Positions 8,731-19,803 of a stretch of DNA of 64,000 nt are shown in pieces. The stretch is from positions 1,674,001 through 1,738,000 of the forward strand of contig NZ_CP023315.3 in NCBI RefSeq assembly GCF_002310375.3. Direction: 5' to 3'. Numbering within the stretch: position 1 is the first letter of the stretch; the number at the start of each line of letters is the position of its first letter. The notes below the pieces were generated by a model that was not told where the DNA came from, searched no databases, and saw only the letters and a program-made list of their open reading frames with translations. The stretch is from Caulobacter vibrioides. Its GTDB lineage: Bacteria > Pseudomonadota > Alphaproteobacteria > Caulobacterales > Caulobacteraceae. The position numbers and the translations under genes were made by a program.

Positions 8731-9843
8731 TCAGGATTCACCTGCGCTCAGCGTCCTTTTGAAGAACGGCGTGAGCTGGTCCATCGCGGCGGCGACATAT
8801 CGCGGAACCCAGTAGGTCTCGATGTGCGTGGCGCCGTCGATCTTGAACAGCGTCTTGTCCTTGGTTCCGGTCGCCTTGGCGAAGGCGTCCTCGGTCATGT
8901 AGAGGCTGTCGGCCTTGCCGCCGGCGATCATCAGCAGCGGGACGTCGATCAACGCGATCTGGTCGGTCGCATCCCAGCGCATCAGGTCCAGCAGGCTGCT
9001 CGTCGTATATTTGAACGTCGAACCCGCGTGGGCATGGGTGTTCCAGTAGTACTCATAGCCCTGGCGATAGAGATCAAACGGCAGGGCCGCGATCTGGGCG
9101 TCGCTCAGGTTGGCGTCGCCGGAATAGAGGATCTCGCCGCCGGCGGCTTCCTGGGCGCGGGCGGCCGAGGCCTGCTTCAGGCGATCCTGGATCGTCGCCA
9201 GCGCCGAGTCCTGGTAGCCGTTGCGACGGACCCGACCGGAATTGAACATGCTGAGCGTGGCGATCGACTTGAAGCGCTTATCGGTCTTGGCCGCCGCCAG
9301 CGAATAGCCGCCCCCGCCGCAGATTCCAAAGAGCCCTAGGCGCTCGGCGTCGACCCCGGGATAGCGGGTGATGAAGTCCGCCATGCCGTGGATGTCCTCG
9401 ATCCGGAACATCGGCTTGTCCACGCTGCGCGGAAGGCCTCCGCTGCCGCCCTGATAGGCTGCGTCGGCGGTGATGGTGATGTAGCCCTGCTCGGCTAGGC
9501 GCTGGGCGTAGAGGCCCGCGACCTGCTCCTTGACCCCGCCGTTGGGGTGCGCCACCACGAGCGTCGGATAGGCCTGACCCGGAGCGTAGTTCGCCGGCGT
9601 GTAGACATTGGCGACGATGTCCAGGCCACCGAGCTTGTAGGTGACGGGGTGGATGTTGACCTTGCCCGGCTCGTTCTTGGTGATGGCGCCGACATAGACG
9701 AGTGTGAAGGGATTGGTTGTTTCGGCCGCGGCCGATGCGGGGGTCGTGGTCATCGTGGTGGCTCCTAGAACCGAAGCTGAAAGGACGAGCGCGGAGGCGC
9801 CCAGAAACTCGCGTCTGTTCTTGCCGAAAGGGGCACCCGTCAT
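8731..9843 (-). CDS. Exported alpha/beta hydrolase, dienelactone-hydrolase-like
   Basis: I chose the ATG at 9843 because a GGAG sits 6 bases before it and the next residues (KNRREFLGAS) form a Tat-type signal; an earlier ATG at 9882 overlaps the upstream stop but lacks a binding site. The 370-residue protein has the fold of alpha/beta hydrolases. The nucleophile elbow reads GICGGG, with cysteine instead of serine as in dienelactone hydrolases; the acid lies in the AGGKADS region and the histidine in GATHIETYW. It is the last gene of the minus-strand redox cluster and probably acts on an ester or lactone in the periplasm. The substrate is unknown. Confidence 0.8.
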   Translation of the reverse strand: MTGAPFGKNRREFLGASALVLSASVLGATTMTTTPASAAAETTNPFTLVYVGAITKNEPGKVNIHPVTYKLGGLDIVANVYTPANYAPGQAYPTLVVAHPNGGVKEQVAGLYAQRLAEQGYITITADAAYQGGSGGLPRSVDKPMFRIEDIHGMADFITRYPGVDAERLGLFGICGGGGYSLAAAKTDKRFKSIATLSMFNSGRVRRNGYQDSALATIQDRLKQASAARAQEAAGGEILYSGDANLSDAQIAALPFDLYRQGYEYYWNTHAHAGSTFKYTTSSLLDLMRWDATDQIALIDVPLLMIAGGKADSLYMTEDAFAKATGTKDKTLFKIDGATHIETYWVPRYVAAAMDQLTPFFKRTLSAGES

Positions 9844-9878
9844 CGGAACTCCAAGGGTTGATTTGCTTGACGCGCCGG

Positions 9879-11096
9879 TCACGGCTTCGGGGCGGAGGAA
9901 GCCGCGTCGCTAGCGGATGGCGATGCGCGATATTCGGCGTCGGTCACGGGCTCCAGCCAGGTCACGCTGACGCCATCCAAGGCCTCGGCGACCGCGACAT
10001 GGCTCAAGGCGCTGGTCGGAGCCGCGCCATGCCAATGCTTCACGCCGGGTGGGGTCCAGACGACGTCGCCAGGCTTGATCCGCCGGATAGGCTCACCCTC
10101 GGCCTGCACAAGACCCTCGCCCGCGGTGACGATGAGGAGCTGGCCTAGCGGATGGGTGTGCCAGTTGGACCGCGCGCCAGGCTGGAAAGTGACGGTCGCG
10201 CCGCCGAGCCGGGCCTGACCGCTGCCCCTGAACGGCGAGGTCACGGTGACGGCCCCGGTGAAGGTGGCGGACGGTCCCGGGACTGGACGCGTGCCAGGCG
10301 GAATGACCTCCAGAGCGGCGACGGCCGGGGCCGCCGGTTCGGCGCCCTTCGCCTTGAACACCTTGTCCGCGACGGCGACCGCGGCGGTGGCCTTTGGCCA
10401 GCCGGCGTAGAACGCCAGATGGGTCAGGAGGTCGCCGATCTGGGCGCGTGTGAGACGGTTTTCGAGACCCAGGTCGATATGGAACGCCAACCCGGCTTCA
10501 TCGCCATTGGCGGCGAGCGCGGCGATGGTGACCAGGCTGCGATCGCGCGGACCGAGGTCGGATCGCCGCCACAGGTCGGCGAACAGCACATCATTGGTCA
10601 GCGCCGCCAGCTTGGGCGCCACCGGCCCGATGGTCGCCGCCACGGCCCGAGCCCGAGCGGCGTCCGAAGCGGGAACGGGCAGATTGGCCGCTGTCTGCGC
10701 CTGTAACGCCGTCTTGTCGACGCCTCTGTCGGTGAAGACCTTGTCGATCACCTCAAGTGACGAGACCGCGTTTGGCCAGCCCGTGTAGAAGGCAAGCTGG
10801 GTGGCGATCCCGGCGATCTCGGTCGGCTTGACGCCATTGTCGAGCGCGCGCCCCAAGTGGCCGGTCAGCTGCGCCGTCTTGCCGGTGGCGATCAGCACCG
10901 ACACGGTCACCAGGCTACGATCGCGCGGGCTAAGGGCCGGACTGATCCAGACGTCGCCGAACAGCACGTCGTCGGTGTAGCGCGCAAGATCCGGCGCGAC
11001 CGCCTGCATGGCCTTGGGCGCCACGGATTTGCGTTCCTGAGCCTCGGCCGGCGTCGCCAGGGCGAGGGCCGCGATAGCGGCTGCGACAGGCTTCAT
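9879..11096 (-). CDS. Exported fusion of two carboxymuconolactone-decarboxylase domains and a cupin
   Basis: The start at 11096 (MKPVAAAIAALALA) is fixed by AGGAG 8 bases upstream and a clear signal peptide ending near AEAQE; the longer frame upstream is an artefact. The 405-residue protein carries two CMD-like domains, each with a DRSLVT segment and a LAFYxGWP segment (residues about 30-150 and 160-270), and a C-terminal cupin with WHTH and PGVKHWHG metal-binding motifs. The CMD domains lack the CxxC of AhpD-type peroxidases. CMD-cupin fusions are known near aldo/keto reductases, but their substrate is undefined. It lies 28 bases after the Tat-tagged reductase and 35 bases before the hydrolase start, so one transcript is likely. 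Confidence 0.85.
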   Translation of the reverse strand: MKPVAAAIAALALATPAEAQERKSVAPKAMQAVAPDLARYTDDVLFGDVWISPALSPRDRSLVTVSVLIATGKTAQLTGHLGRALDNGVKPTEIAGIATQLAFYTGWPNAVSSLEVIDKVFTDRGVDKTALQAQTAANLPVPASDAARARAVAATIGPVAPKLAALTNDVLFADLWRRSDLGPRDRSLVTIAALAANGDEAGLAFHIDLGLENRLTRAQIGDLLTHLAFYAGWPKATAAVAVADKVFKAKGAEPAAPAVAALEVIPPGTRPVPGPSATFTGAVTVTSPFRGSGQARLGGATVTFQPGARSNWHTHPLGQLLIVTAGEGLVQAEGEPIRRIKPGDVVWTPPGVKHWHGAAPTSALSHVAVAEALDGVSVTWLEPVTDAEYRASPSASDAASSAPKP

Positions 11097-11124
11097 GGGA
11101 AACTCCTGCTTGAAAGGGTCGGCG

Positions 11125-12264
11125 TCAGGTGCGGGCGGGGGCCTCGACCTCGGAGAAGGCCAGGACGCCCTCGGGCAGTCGCAGGCCCTGGATCTGGATC
11201 GCCGACGCGGCGGCGGTGAGTTCGCCGAGCTCGGCGGGCGTGAAGTGGATCGCGGCCGCGCCAACGTTGTCGACCATGTGCGCCATCTGGGTCGTGCCCG
11301 GGATCGGCACGATCCACGGCTTCTGAGCCAGCAGCCAGGCCAGGGCGATCTGGCCTGGCGTCGCCGACTTACGCTCGGCCCAGCGCTTGAGCAGATCCAC
11401 GAGGGCCAGATTGTGAGGCAGGTTCTCGGGGGAGAAGCGGCCCTCCACCTTGCGGATGTCGCCGTCGGCGAAGCGGGTCGCCGCGTCGATGGCCCCGTTG
11501 AGGAAGCCGACGCCCAGCGGACTCCAGCAGACGAAACCGATGCCGAGCTCCTCGCAGGTCGGCAGAACCCATTTCTCCGGCCCGCGCCAGAGCAGTGAAT
11601 ATTCGTTCTGGACGGCGGTGACCGGAAGAGCGGCGTGGGCGCGGCGCAGGGTCTGGGGCCCCATCTCGCTGAGGCCCCAGTGCAGAACCTTGCCCTGGGT
11701 CATCAAGTCCCTGATCGCGCCGGCGACGTCCTCGATCGGGACCTGCGGATCGACGCGGTGCTGATAGAGCAGGTCGATCCGGTCCGTGCGCAGGCGCTTG
11801 AGCATGCCTTCGACCGCGACCTTGATGTGCTCGGGCCGGCTGTTGAGGCCGGGGCCGCGCCGACCCGTCTCGGGGTCGATGTTCCAGCCGAACTTGCTGG
11901 CGATCACCACCTTGTCGCGGAAAGCGGCGATCGCTTCGCCGAGGATGCGCTCGTTCTCGAACGGGCCGTAGGCCTCGGCGGTGTCGAAGAAGGTGACGCC
12001 GCGCTCGTGGCCGGCGCGGATGATGTTCACCATCTCGGGGCGATACGGGATCGTGGTCGGATAGGCGCGGTGCATATTCTGCACGCCCATGCCGATGCTT
12101 GACACCTCGAGACTGCCCAGCTTGCGGCGCCCCACGCTCGACGCGGCGGGAGTAGCCTTCGCTTGCGCCTCGGCGCCGGCGGCGACGGCGGCCGGCAGCG
12201 CCAGGCTCAGCGCGAGCAGGTCGCGGCGTCCAACGCCAGCGATTGCGGGGTTCTTGTCGTTCAT
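11125..12264 (-). CDS. Tat-exported aldo/keto reductase
   Basis: 379 residues with an AGGAG site before the ATG. The N-terminus (GRRDLLALSLALPAAVAAG) is a twin-arginine signal, which is expected if the enzyme is exported folded with its nicotinamide cofactor. The AKR catalytic residues are in place: Asp and Tyr in FDTAEAYG, Lys in ASKFGW and His in YQHRVDP. It is a paralogue of the two cytoplasmic reductases upstream; export is the odd feature, because free NADPH is not normally available in the periplasm. It belongs to the minus-strand run 14875 to 8731. Confidence 0.85.
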   Translation of the reverse strand: MNDKNPAIAGVGRRDLLALSLALPAAVAAGAEAQAKATPAASSVGRRKLGSLEVSSIGMGVQNMHRAYPTTIPYRPEMVNIIRAGHERGVTFFDTAEAYGPFENERILGEAIAAFRDKVVIASKFGWNIDPETGRRGPGLNSRPEHIKVAVEGMLKRLRTDRIDLLYQHRVDPQVPIEDVAGAIRDLMTQGKVLHWGLSEMGPQTLRRAHAALPVTAVQNEYSLLWRGPEKWVLPTCEELGIGFVCWSPLGVGFLNGAIDAATRFADGDIRKVEGRFSPENLPHNLALVDLLKRWAERKSATPGQIALAWLLAQKPWIVPIPGTTQMAHMVDNVGAAAIHFTPAELGELTAAASAIQIQGLRLPEGVLAFSEVEAPART

Positions 12265-12291
12265 GGATGTCTCCTGTCGCGTCGGGTCTGG

Positions 12292-13311
<1,020 letters not shown>

Positions 13312-13887
13312 TCAGGCTCGCGCGATCGCGCCGAGCCATTCGCGAACTTGGGTCATGGTGCGTCGCTCCTGGTCGGCCTCCATCGAGAAGGCCGGTTCCA
13401 GGCGGGCGCTCGGGGCGTGGCTTTTGAGGACCGCTAGGCTATCGCCCAGGCCATAGCCCCCGTGGGTGATCACAGGGCTGATCGTCTTGCCCGCCAGATC
13501 GTGCGCGGCCAGGAAGCTTCGGATGATCGGCGGCGCTGTCTCGCCCCAGATCGGAAAGCAGAGGAAGACGGTGTCGTAGGCGGCGATGTTCGGGACGCTC
13601 GCCTTAAGCGACGGCCGAACGCCGGCGTCCCGCTCCTGGCGGGCTTGCTCCACCGTCTGCTCATAGTCCTCGGGATACGGCGTGGCGGGCAGTATCTCGA
13701 AGAGATCGGCCCTCAGCTCCCGGTGCAGTTGGCCGGCGATGACCCGCGTGTTTCCCGAGCGACTGAAGTACGCCACCAGGGTTCGCGAAGCCGTCGCCGT
13801 CCGTTCCTCCGCGCAAGCAGCGGCGCTTGTGGCGAGCAACAGGGCGGCGGGGGCGCTCAAGGCGGCGCGTCGAGACATGGCGTTCAT
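13312..13887 (-). CDS. Flavodoxin-like protein with export signal
   Basis: The start at 13887 (ATGAACGCC) lies 1 base after the upstream stop; a GTG at 13902 and an ATG at 13878 are alternatives. A Tat or lipoprotein-like N-terminus (SRRAALSAPAALLLATSAAACAE) precedes a flavodoxin domain with the FMN phosphate loop SRSGNT near residue 45 and the WGETAPP segment that usually cradles the isoalloxazine ring. At about 191 residues it has normal size for the long flavodoxin group. An exported flavodoxin is unusual; with the Tat-tagged reductase it suggests an extracytoplasmic electron-transfer pair, which is inference. Confidence 0.8.
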   Translation of the reverse strand: MNAMSRRAALSAPAALLLATSAAACAEERTATASRTLVAYFSRSGNTRVIAGQLHRELRADLFEILPATPYPEDYEQTVEQARQERDAGVRPSLKASVPNIAAYDTVFLCFPIWGETAPPIIRSFLAAHDLAGKTISPVITHGGYGLGDSLAVLKSHAPSARLEPAFSMEADQERRTMTQVREWLGAIARA

Positions 13888-13888
13888 C

Positions 13889-14977
<1,089 letters not shown>

Positions 14978-15002
14978 ATGTCGTTTTTAGCAGGTCTAAT
15001 AA

Positions 15003-15896
15003 ATGGCTCAGGGTTTCGACGAACTGGCCGCGTTCGCCGCGGTGGCCAAGGAGCGCAGCTTTACGCGCGCCGGCGCCAAGCTTGGTGTATCGCCCTCGGC
15101 GCTTAGCCAGACGATCAAGGGGCTGGAGGGGCGGCTGGGCGTTCGCCTGCTGACGCGCACGACGCGCAGCGTTGCGCCCACGGAGGCCGGAGAGCGCCTG
15201 CTGCAAACCATCGCCCCGCGCTTCGAGGAAATCGAGCAGGCGCTGGCCGCGCTCGCCGACATGCGCGAGCGCCCCGCCGGCACGATCCGGATCACCGCCG
15301 GCGAACACGCGGCGCGCGCGGTCCTGCAGCCGGGCCTGGCCAAGCTTATGCCGGACTATCCAGACATCCGGGTCGAGATCGTCGTCGACTATGGACTGGT
15401 GGACATCGTCTCAGAGGGGTTCGACGCCGGCGTACGTCTTGGCGAGCAGGTGGCCAAGGATATGATCGCTCTGCGCATCGGCCCCGATATGCGCATGGCC
15501 GTCGTCGGATCACCGGCGTACTTCGAAGGGCGCCAGCGGCCGCTCTCACCCCAGGATCTCACGGACCACAACTGCATCAACATGCGCCTTCCCACCTACG
15601 GCGGCCTTTTTCCGTGGGAGTTCGAGCAGGATGGACGCGAGGTGAAGGTGCGGGTCGACGGGCAACTGGTGTTCAACACCATTCGCCAGCGTCTGGACTC
15701 GGCGCTGCAGGGTCTTGGTCTGGCCTATATGCCCGAGGATGTCGCCGCGCCCTGCATCGCCTCCGGAGATTTGATCCGCGTGCTGGAAGATTGGTGTCCG
15801 CCGTTCACGGGCTATCATCTCTACTATCCCAGCCGCAGACACGCTTCGCCGGCGTTCTCGCTCCTGATCGAGGCGCTCCGGTTCAAGGAACGCTAA
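15003..15896 (+). CDS. LysR-family transcriptional regulator
   Basis: 297 residues. The N-terminal winged helix-turn-helix is typical (DELAAFAAVAKERSF, GVSPSALSQTIKGLE, RLLTRTTRSVAPTEAG) and is followed by a LysR substrate-binding domain (residues about 90-295). It resembles the subgroup that controls neighbouring oxidoreductase genes. It is divergent from the reductase/flavodoxin cluster and shares a 127-base control region holding a perfect T-N11-A palindrome. The downstream hydrolase on the same strand, 116 bases away, may also be its target. Confidence 0.9.
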   Translation: MAQGFDELAAFAAVAKERSFTRAGAKLGVSPSALSQTIKGLEGRLGVRLLTRTTRSVAPTEAGERLLQTIAPRFEEIEQALAALADMRERPAGTIRITAGEHAARAVLQPGLAKLMPDYPDIRVEIVVDYGLVDIVSEGFDAGVRLGEQVAKDMIALRIGPDMRMAVVGSPAYFEGRQRPLSPQDLTDHNCINMRLPTYGGLFPWEFEQDGREVKVRVDGQLVFNTIRQRLDSALQGLGLAYMPEDVAAPCIASGDLIRVLEDWCPPFTGYHLYYPSRRHASPAFSLLIEALRFKER

Positions 15897-16012
15897 GCGG
15901 CCGTCGCGGACACATTTGTTAGATCGGCTAAAGAGACCAAGTCGTTTCCGCCTGCTAATCGAGGCTTTGTCGCCGCGATAGCCTTGCTTCGGTGTTCGAA
16001 GGGAGATCGACC

Positions 16013-17146
16013 ATGGGCGTGACCACAAGCCGTTCGTTCCGCGCCAGTGTCATGGCGCTCTGCGCGACCTTTGGAGTCCTTGGGCTCGCGTCCACAGCCG
16101 TGTCGCAGACGCTGAAGTCCGTCCAGGTTCCCGACAAGCCCCTGGTCTTGAAGAGCCGGGGCAGCTTCTTCGTGGGCGGTCGCTCGGTGGAACAGAAGGC
16201 GAGCGAGATCCTCCTCGGCCCCGACGACAGCGTCACGGTCGACCAGATGTACGTTGAGTACATGGTCCCGGTCGGCAAGGCCAAGATCCCGGTGGTGATG
16301 ATCCACGGCGCGGCGCTAAGCGGCAAAAGCTACGACACCACGCCCGATGGTCGAATGGGTTGGTTTGAGTACTTCGTCCGCAAGGCGCATCCGACCTACG
16401 TCGTCGATCAGGTCGGTCGGGCGCGTTCGGGGTTCAACCAGGCCGCGCTGAACAACAGGTTGTCCGGCGCCAGCGCCGCGCCGACCGGATCGGTCGCGCC
16501 GACCGCGCCCGGCGCGCCGGCCGCGATGGGGCAGGGGGCGTTCCGCTTCGGCGACCGGGTAGGTGTTTGGACCAACTTCCGCTTCGGGCCGAAGTTCGGC
16601 GAAGCCTTCCCTGGACAGCAGTTTCCCGTGGAGGCCGTCGGTGAACTCTCCAAGCAGGCGATCCCTGATCTGACCTCGCAGGTGCCGTTCCCCAATCCCA
16701 CGCTGAAAGCCTTGTCGGACCTGGCGATCCAGCTGGATCGCGCGGTTCTCATCAGCCACTCGCAGTCGGGGCCATTTCCGATGGATGCGGCGTTGATCGA
16801 CCCCACGGGCGTCGCTGGCATCGTCACCGTCGAGCCGGGCGCCTGCCGGGGCGCCTACACCGACGAGCAGATCGCCAAGCTGGCCAAGATCCCGACCTTG
16901 GTCGTGTTCGGCGACAACCTGGCGGTTCCTACAGGGCTGGGCGGCATCACATGGCAAAGCCGCCTCGATGGCTGCCGCGCCTATGCCGCGCGCATCAAGG
17001 CCGCTGGCGGTCGGGTTGACATCATCGACACCGCCGAGCTGGGCATACGCGGCAACAGCCACATGCTGATGCAGGACAAGAACAATCTGCAGATCGCGGA
17101 CCTCATCCTGAAGTGGATCGACGCGCGGGTAGAGCCATCCAAATGA
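16013..17146 (+). CDS. Exported alpha/beta hydrolase (esterase-like)
   Basis: The start at 16013 follows GGGAG at a good distance; the longer frame from 15992 is less likely. A signal peptide (residues 1-35, cleavage near VSQTL) leads into a 377-residue alpha/beta hydrolase. The oxyanion strand reads VVMIHGAALSG, the nucleophile elbow SHSQSG, and a histidine lies in GNSHMLM near the C-terminus. An alanine/proline-rich stretch at about residues 150-170 is probably a flexible insert in the cap. Substrate unknown; location next to the LysR-controlled cluster suggests a shared pathway. Confidence 0.8.
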   Translation: MGVTTSRSFRASVMALCATFGVLGLASTAVSQTLKSVQVPDKPLVLKSRGSFFVGGRSVEQKASEILLGPDDSVTVDQMYVEYMVPVGKAKIPVVMIHGAALSGKSYDTTPDGRMGWFEYFVRKAHPTYVVDQVGRARSGFNQAALNNRLSGASAAPTGSVAPTAPGAPAAMGQGAFRFGDRVGVWTNFRFGPKFGEAFPGQQFPVEAVGELSKQAIPDLTSQVPFPNPTLKALSDLAIQLDRAVLISHSQSGPFPMDAALIDPTGVAGIVTVEPGACRGAYTDEQIAKLAKIPTLVVFGDNLAVPTGLGGITWQSRLDGCRAYAARIKAAGGRVDIIDTAELGIRGNSHMLMQDKNNLQIADLILKWIDARVEPSK

Positions 17147-17170
17147 GCCGCTCTATTTGCAGTGGCTAAG

Positions 17171-17212
17171 TGTCGTGTTCCTGGAGCGGTCCCAAAGTCC
17201 GCTCCTGGCGCT
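17171..17212 (+). repeat. Dispersed intergenic repeat, copy 3 (degenerate)
   Basis: Keeps GTCGTGTTCCTGGAG and the CTGGCGCT end, but the left hairpin arm is altered (GGTCCCAA). It lies 25 bases past the hydrolase stop. Confidence 0.65.
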
Positions 17213-17332
17213 GCCCGGCCCGCAGAGCGGACCGTCCGATTGGCCGGGGAGGGTGGATTTCGGACCGTCACGAAACGGCGTCGCACCGTGAAGGCGCTTC
17301 GACCTCCGGCCCCTGAGGCGCCCATGGCTCGC

Positions 17333-18790
17333 CTAACGCGGCGCTCCCTTGGCGACGATTCGCCCGCCCTGCATCACCCACATGATCGAGCGCGTATTGC
17401 TGATGCGCTTGCGGGGATCGGCCGACAGGAGAACCAGATCGGCGCGTCGCCCCGCCTCGACCACGCCAACATCCGTGCGACCCAGAGCCTGGGCCGCGTC
17501 GGCACCGGTCATCCGCAGGATGCGATCGGGGGAAACTCCAGCCTCCGCGAGGAGCTCGAATTCCTGATGAAGCCCCTCTCCGGCCGCGATCCATTCGTTC
17601 GTGAGGTCAGTGCCGGTGACAAGGAGCACGCCGCCGTCGCTCATCCGCCTTATCCAGGCCAGGAGCTTGGGGCGTGCGGCCTTCCAGCGCCTGAAATCGT
17701 CCGCGGTCCAGTCCGCCGTGGCGTCGTCACAGCGGCTCCAGTCCTCGCGGAGTTCCGGGAAGCGCCGCAGGTGGGGATTGCGCCGGTAGCGCGCCTCGTC
17801 GGGAGGCGAGAACTTGGCGTCATAGGCGATAAGGGTGACGTCGACCGAAACCCGCCGTCGAGCCAGGTCGTCGATCAGCGCCGTCTGGTCCGCGCCATTG
17901 GGGTCGAACGCCTCCAGCCAGTCGATGCGTGATCGAAAGCCCGGCCGTGTCTTTGCGGCCGCGAGGTAAGTCTGCCGGCGGTCGGGCGGAAGGCTATCGG
18001 CGGACCAATCGACGCTGTGGGCCAGATGATCCACGCCCAGGCGCACGCCTTGCGCCCAGCTCGTGCGTTGGAGGTGGCCGATTAGCGGGATGTGGCGACG
18101 ATGAGCCTCGTCCGTCACCGAGGCGACCTGCTCTGGGCGTAGCCGCGCATAGACCTTGAAGAAGTCGGGCCTGTACGGAAGAGCGTCACGCACGATCTGG
18201 CGCAGTTGCGCGTCGCTAAGGGTCGGGTCGTTCATCAGCTCCGCCGAAGCCATCGCGCGAGGCCCCCTGACGCGGCCGGCATTGAGCGCGTCGCGGAGCC
18301 TCAGGCCCTCGATCGTCGGGGTGGCTGGACTGCGCACCATGGTGATCCCGAAATCCAGCTGCGCCGACAGGGCCTTCTCGGAGAGCGCGCGATCAAAGCG
18401 CGGCGCTCCGCCGTCTGGATTGCATCTCGGAAAGAGGAGATGCGCGTGCATGTCGATGAAGCCGGGAAGCAGGAACTTGCCCGTCCCATCGACAATCATC
18501 GCGCCGCGCGGAAGACGGCCAGACGCCGAGGCGCCGACAGCGACGATGCGACCCCCGCTTACGACCACCCTGCGGTCATCGAGCGCCGCCCCGCCCTGTC
18601 CGTCCAGCACCGTCACATGTTCGATCACGACGGTGCGTTCTCGTCCGTGGGCGGTTCTGTCGGCGCAGGAGGCGAGAAGAAGGGCCAGTAGGGGCAGGCC
18701 CACGCAGCGTAGACAACGGTGGATCAAGGGGGGAGCGCTCCATGATTGCCGCCGGCAAGGAGCCATGGCGCCAAGGTCGCCACAAGGCAT
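17333..18790 (-). CDS. Amidohydrolase-family lipoprotein
   Basis: About 485 residues. The start is uncertain: ATG at 18790 is used, but ATG at 18766 or a later GTG would give a cleaner signal; none has a good binding site. A lipobox (LLASC) follows the hydrophobic segment, so the enzyme is probably anchored in the envelope. Metal-dependent amidohydrolase motifs are present: DMHAHL for the first metal site, LIGHLQ and DHLAHS for the bridging histidines, and VTGTDLTNE with the catalytic aspartate, between two parts of the small beta domain (VTVLDGQGG and RADLVLLSADP). It resembles imidazolonepropionase/prolidase-like secreted hydrolases; substrate unknown. Confidence 0.82.
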   Translation of the reverse strand: MPCGDLGAMAPCRRQSWSAPPLIHRCLRCVGLPLLALLLASCADRTAHGRERTVVIEHVTVLDGQGGAALDDRRVVVSGGRIVAVGASASGRLPRGAMIVDGTGKFLLPGFIDMHAHLLFPRCNPDGGAPRFDRALSEKALSAQLDFGITMVRSPATPTIEGLRLRDALNAGRVRGPRAMASAELMNDPTLSDAQLRQIVRDALPYRPDFFKVYARLRPEQVASVTDEAHRRHIPLIGHLQRTSWAQGVRLGVDHLAHSVDWSADSLPPDRRQTYLAAAKTRPGFRSRIDWLEAFDPNGADQTALIDDLARRRVSVDVTLIAYDAKFSPPDEARYRRNPHLRRFPELREDWSRCDDATADWTADDFRRWKAARPKLLAWIRRMSDGGVLLVTGTDLTNEWIAAGEGLHQEFELLAEAGVSPDRILRMTGADAAQALGRTDVGVVEAGRRADLVLLSADPRKRISNTRSIMWVMQGGRIVAKGAPR

Positions 18791-18974
18791 CAATTCTTGG
18801 TCGAGCTACAAACTCAGCTCATGCCTAGGCTTCCCCAATGTCCGCAATGGGTCGTGAGCAGTCGACGACGCCAACAATGCAATGTCCGGAGTCTGACGCA
18901 GCCCACTGTCGGCTATGCGCCGCCAGCGCGTGAGGGGCTCAGACGTGGTAGAAAAGACCGAGGGGAGTAGCCAA

Positions 18975-18989
18975 TTCGCAGGAGGCGAA
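18975..18989 (+). promoter_or_regulatory. Ribosome binding site in the loop of a small hairpin before the recombinase
   Basis: TTCGC and GCGAA pair perfectly around a loop that is exactly AGGAG, 1 base before the ATG at 18991. The binding site is displayed in a loop rather than buried, so initiation may be tuned by this stem. Confidence 0.4.
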
Positions 18990-18990
18990 C

Positions 18991-19617
18991 ATGGCTCAAT
19001 TTGACCTCTTCCTTCCGCCCAAGCGGCCCTGGAACACGGGCCGCATCATCGGCCCCAAACCGCCGTTCAAACCCAGGCACATCTGGGGAATTCGACAGCA
19101 GCTCAAGGCGAATGTTCGGGTCCGCGACCTCGCTCTGTTCAATTGCGCCATAGGCGCCAAGCTCAGAGGCTGTGATCTGGTGAAGCTGCGTATCAGCGAC
19201 GTGGCGCCGGGCGGTTCGCTTCGCGCGCGCGCCACTATCATCCAGCAGAAAACCGGGCAGCCAGTCCCATTCGAGATCACCGAGCCGACACGAGATGCCT
19301 TGGCCGTTTGGCTGAAGGCGCGTGGGCGCCGCAACGACGACTGGTTGTTTCCCAGGCGCAGTAGACCGGGCGATCACATCAGCACGCGACAGTACGCCAG
19401 ACTGGTCGACAAGTGGGTGTCGATGATCGAACTCGAGCCTCGGGCATACGGCACGCATAGCCTCCGCCGAACGAAGGTAGCGCTGATCTACAAGAAAACG
19501 GGCAACTTGCGCGCATGCCAACTTCTACTCGGACACAGGAAGCTCGAGAGCACGGTCCGATACCTTGGCATCGAGGTCGATGACGCTCTGGAGATGTCCG
19601 AGCAGATCGACCTCTAG
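18991..19617 (+). CDS. Minimal tyrosine recombinase (catalytic domain only)
   Basis: 208 residues, about two thirds of a usual integrase. All expected catalytic residues are visible: Arg in KLRGCDL, Lys in QQKTGQP, His and Arg in HSLRR, His in LLGHRKL and Tyr in STVRYLG. The N-terminal core-binding (SAM-like) domain is reduced to about 35 residues, so DNA contact must differ from phage integrases. No other phage genes, tRNA or attachment site were found nearby; it stands alone, 55 bases before a copy of the dispersed repeat. I recall similar lone short integrases in alphaproteobacteria, but their role is not established. Confidence 0.85.
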   Translation: MAQFDLFLPPKRPWNTGRIIGPKPPFKPRHIWGIRQQLKANVRVRDLALFNCAIGAKLRGCDLVKLRISDVAPGGSLRARATIIQQKTGQPVPFEITEPTRDALAVWLKARGRRNDDWLFPRRSRPGDHISTRQYARLVDKWVSMIELEPRAYGTHSLRRTKVALIYKKTGNLRACQLLLGHRKLESTVRYLGIEVDDALEMSEQIDL

Positions 19618-19671
19618 CGCAACAACGGGCCAGTTTTAACGCGAGCCGAACGCATGACGCGCCAGCTCTGA

Positions 19672-19715
19672 ATGTCGCGTTCCTGGAGGCATGCCAACGG
19701 CAGTAACTGGCGCTG
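19672..19715 (+). repeat. Dispersed intergenic repeat, copy 4
   Basis: Reads GTCGCGTTCCTGGAGG, then a weakened hairpin (TGCCAACGGCAGTAACTGGCG). It lies 55 bases after the recombinase stop and about 45 bases before the GntR operator. Confidence 0.75.
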
Positions 19716-19758
19716 CGCAGACATCGGCTTGCCAACGTTGGGGCGTGTTGACGCCTAC

Positions 19759-19792
19759 CGATTAGTGTATTAGTGAACTGGTACACTAATCG
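19759..19792. promoter_or_regulatory. GntR operator/promoter of the ABC operon
   Basis: A perfect 11-base inverted repeat, CGATTAGTGTA and TACACTAATCG, with a 12-base spacer that holds a second ATTAGTG. It ends 11 bases before the regulator's start codon, so binding should block transcription (autorepression). Confidence 0.7.
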
Positions 19793-19803
19793 GACGCCCC
19801 TCC

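Noticed and set aside
18991..19800. A prophage or integron starting at the tyrosine recombinase
   Set aside because: No phage structural genes, no tRNA target, no direct repeats of attachment-site type and no array of cassettes are present; neighbours look like ordinary chromosomal genes.
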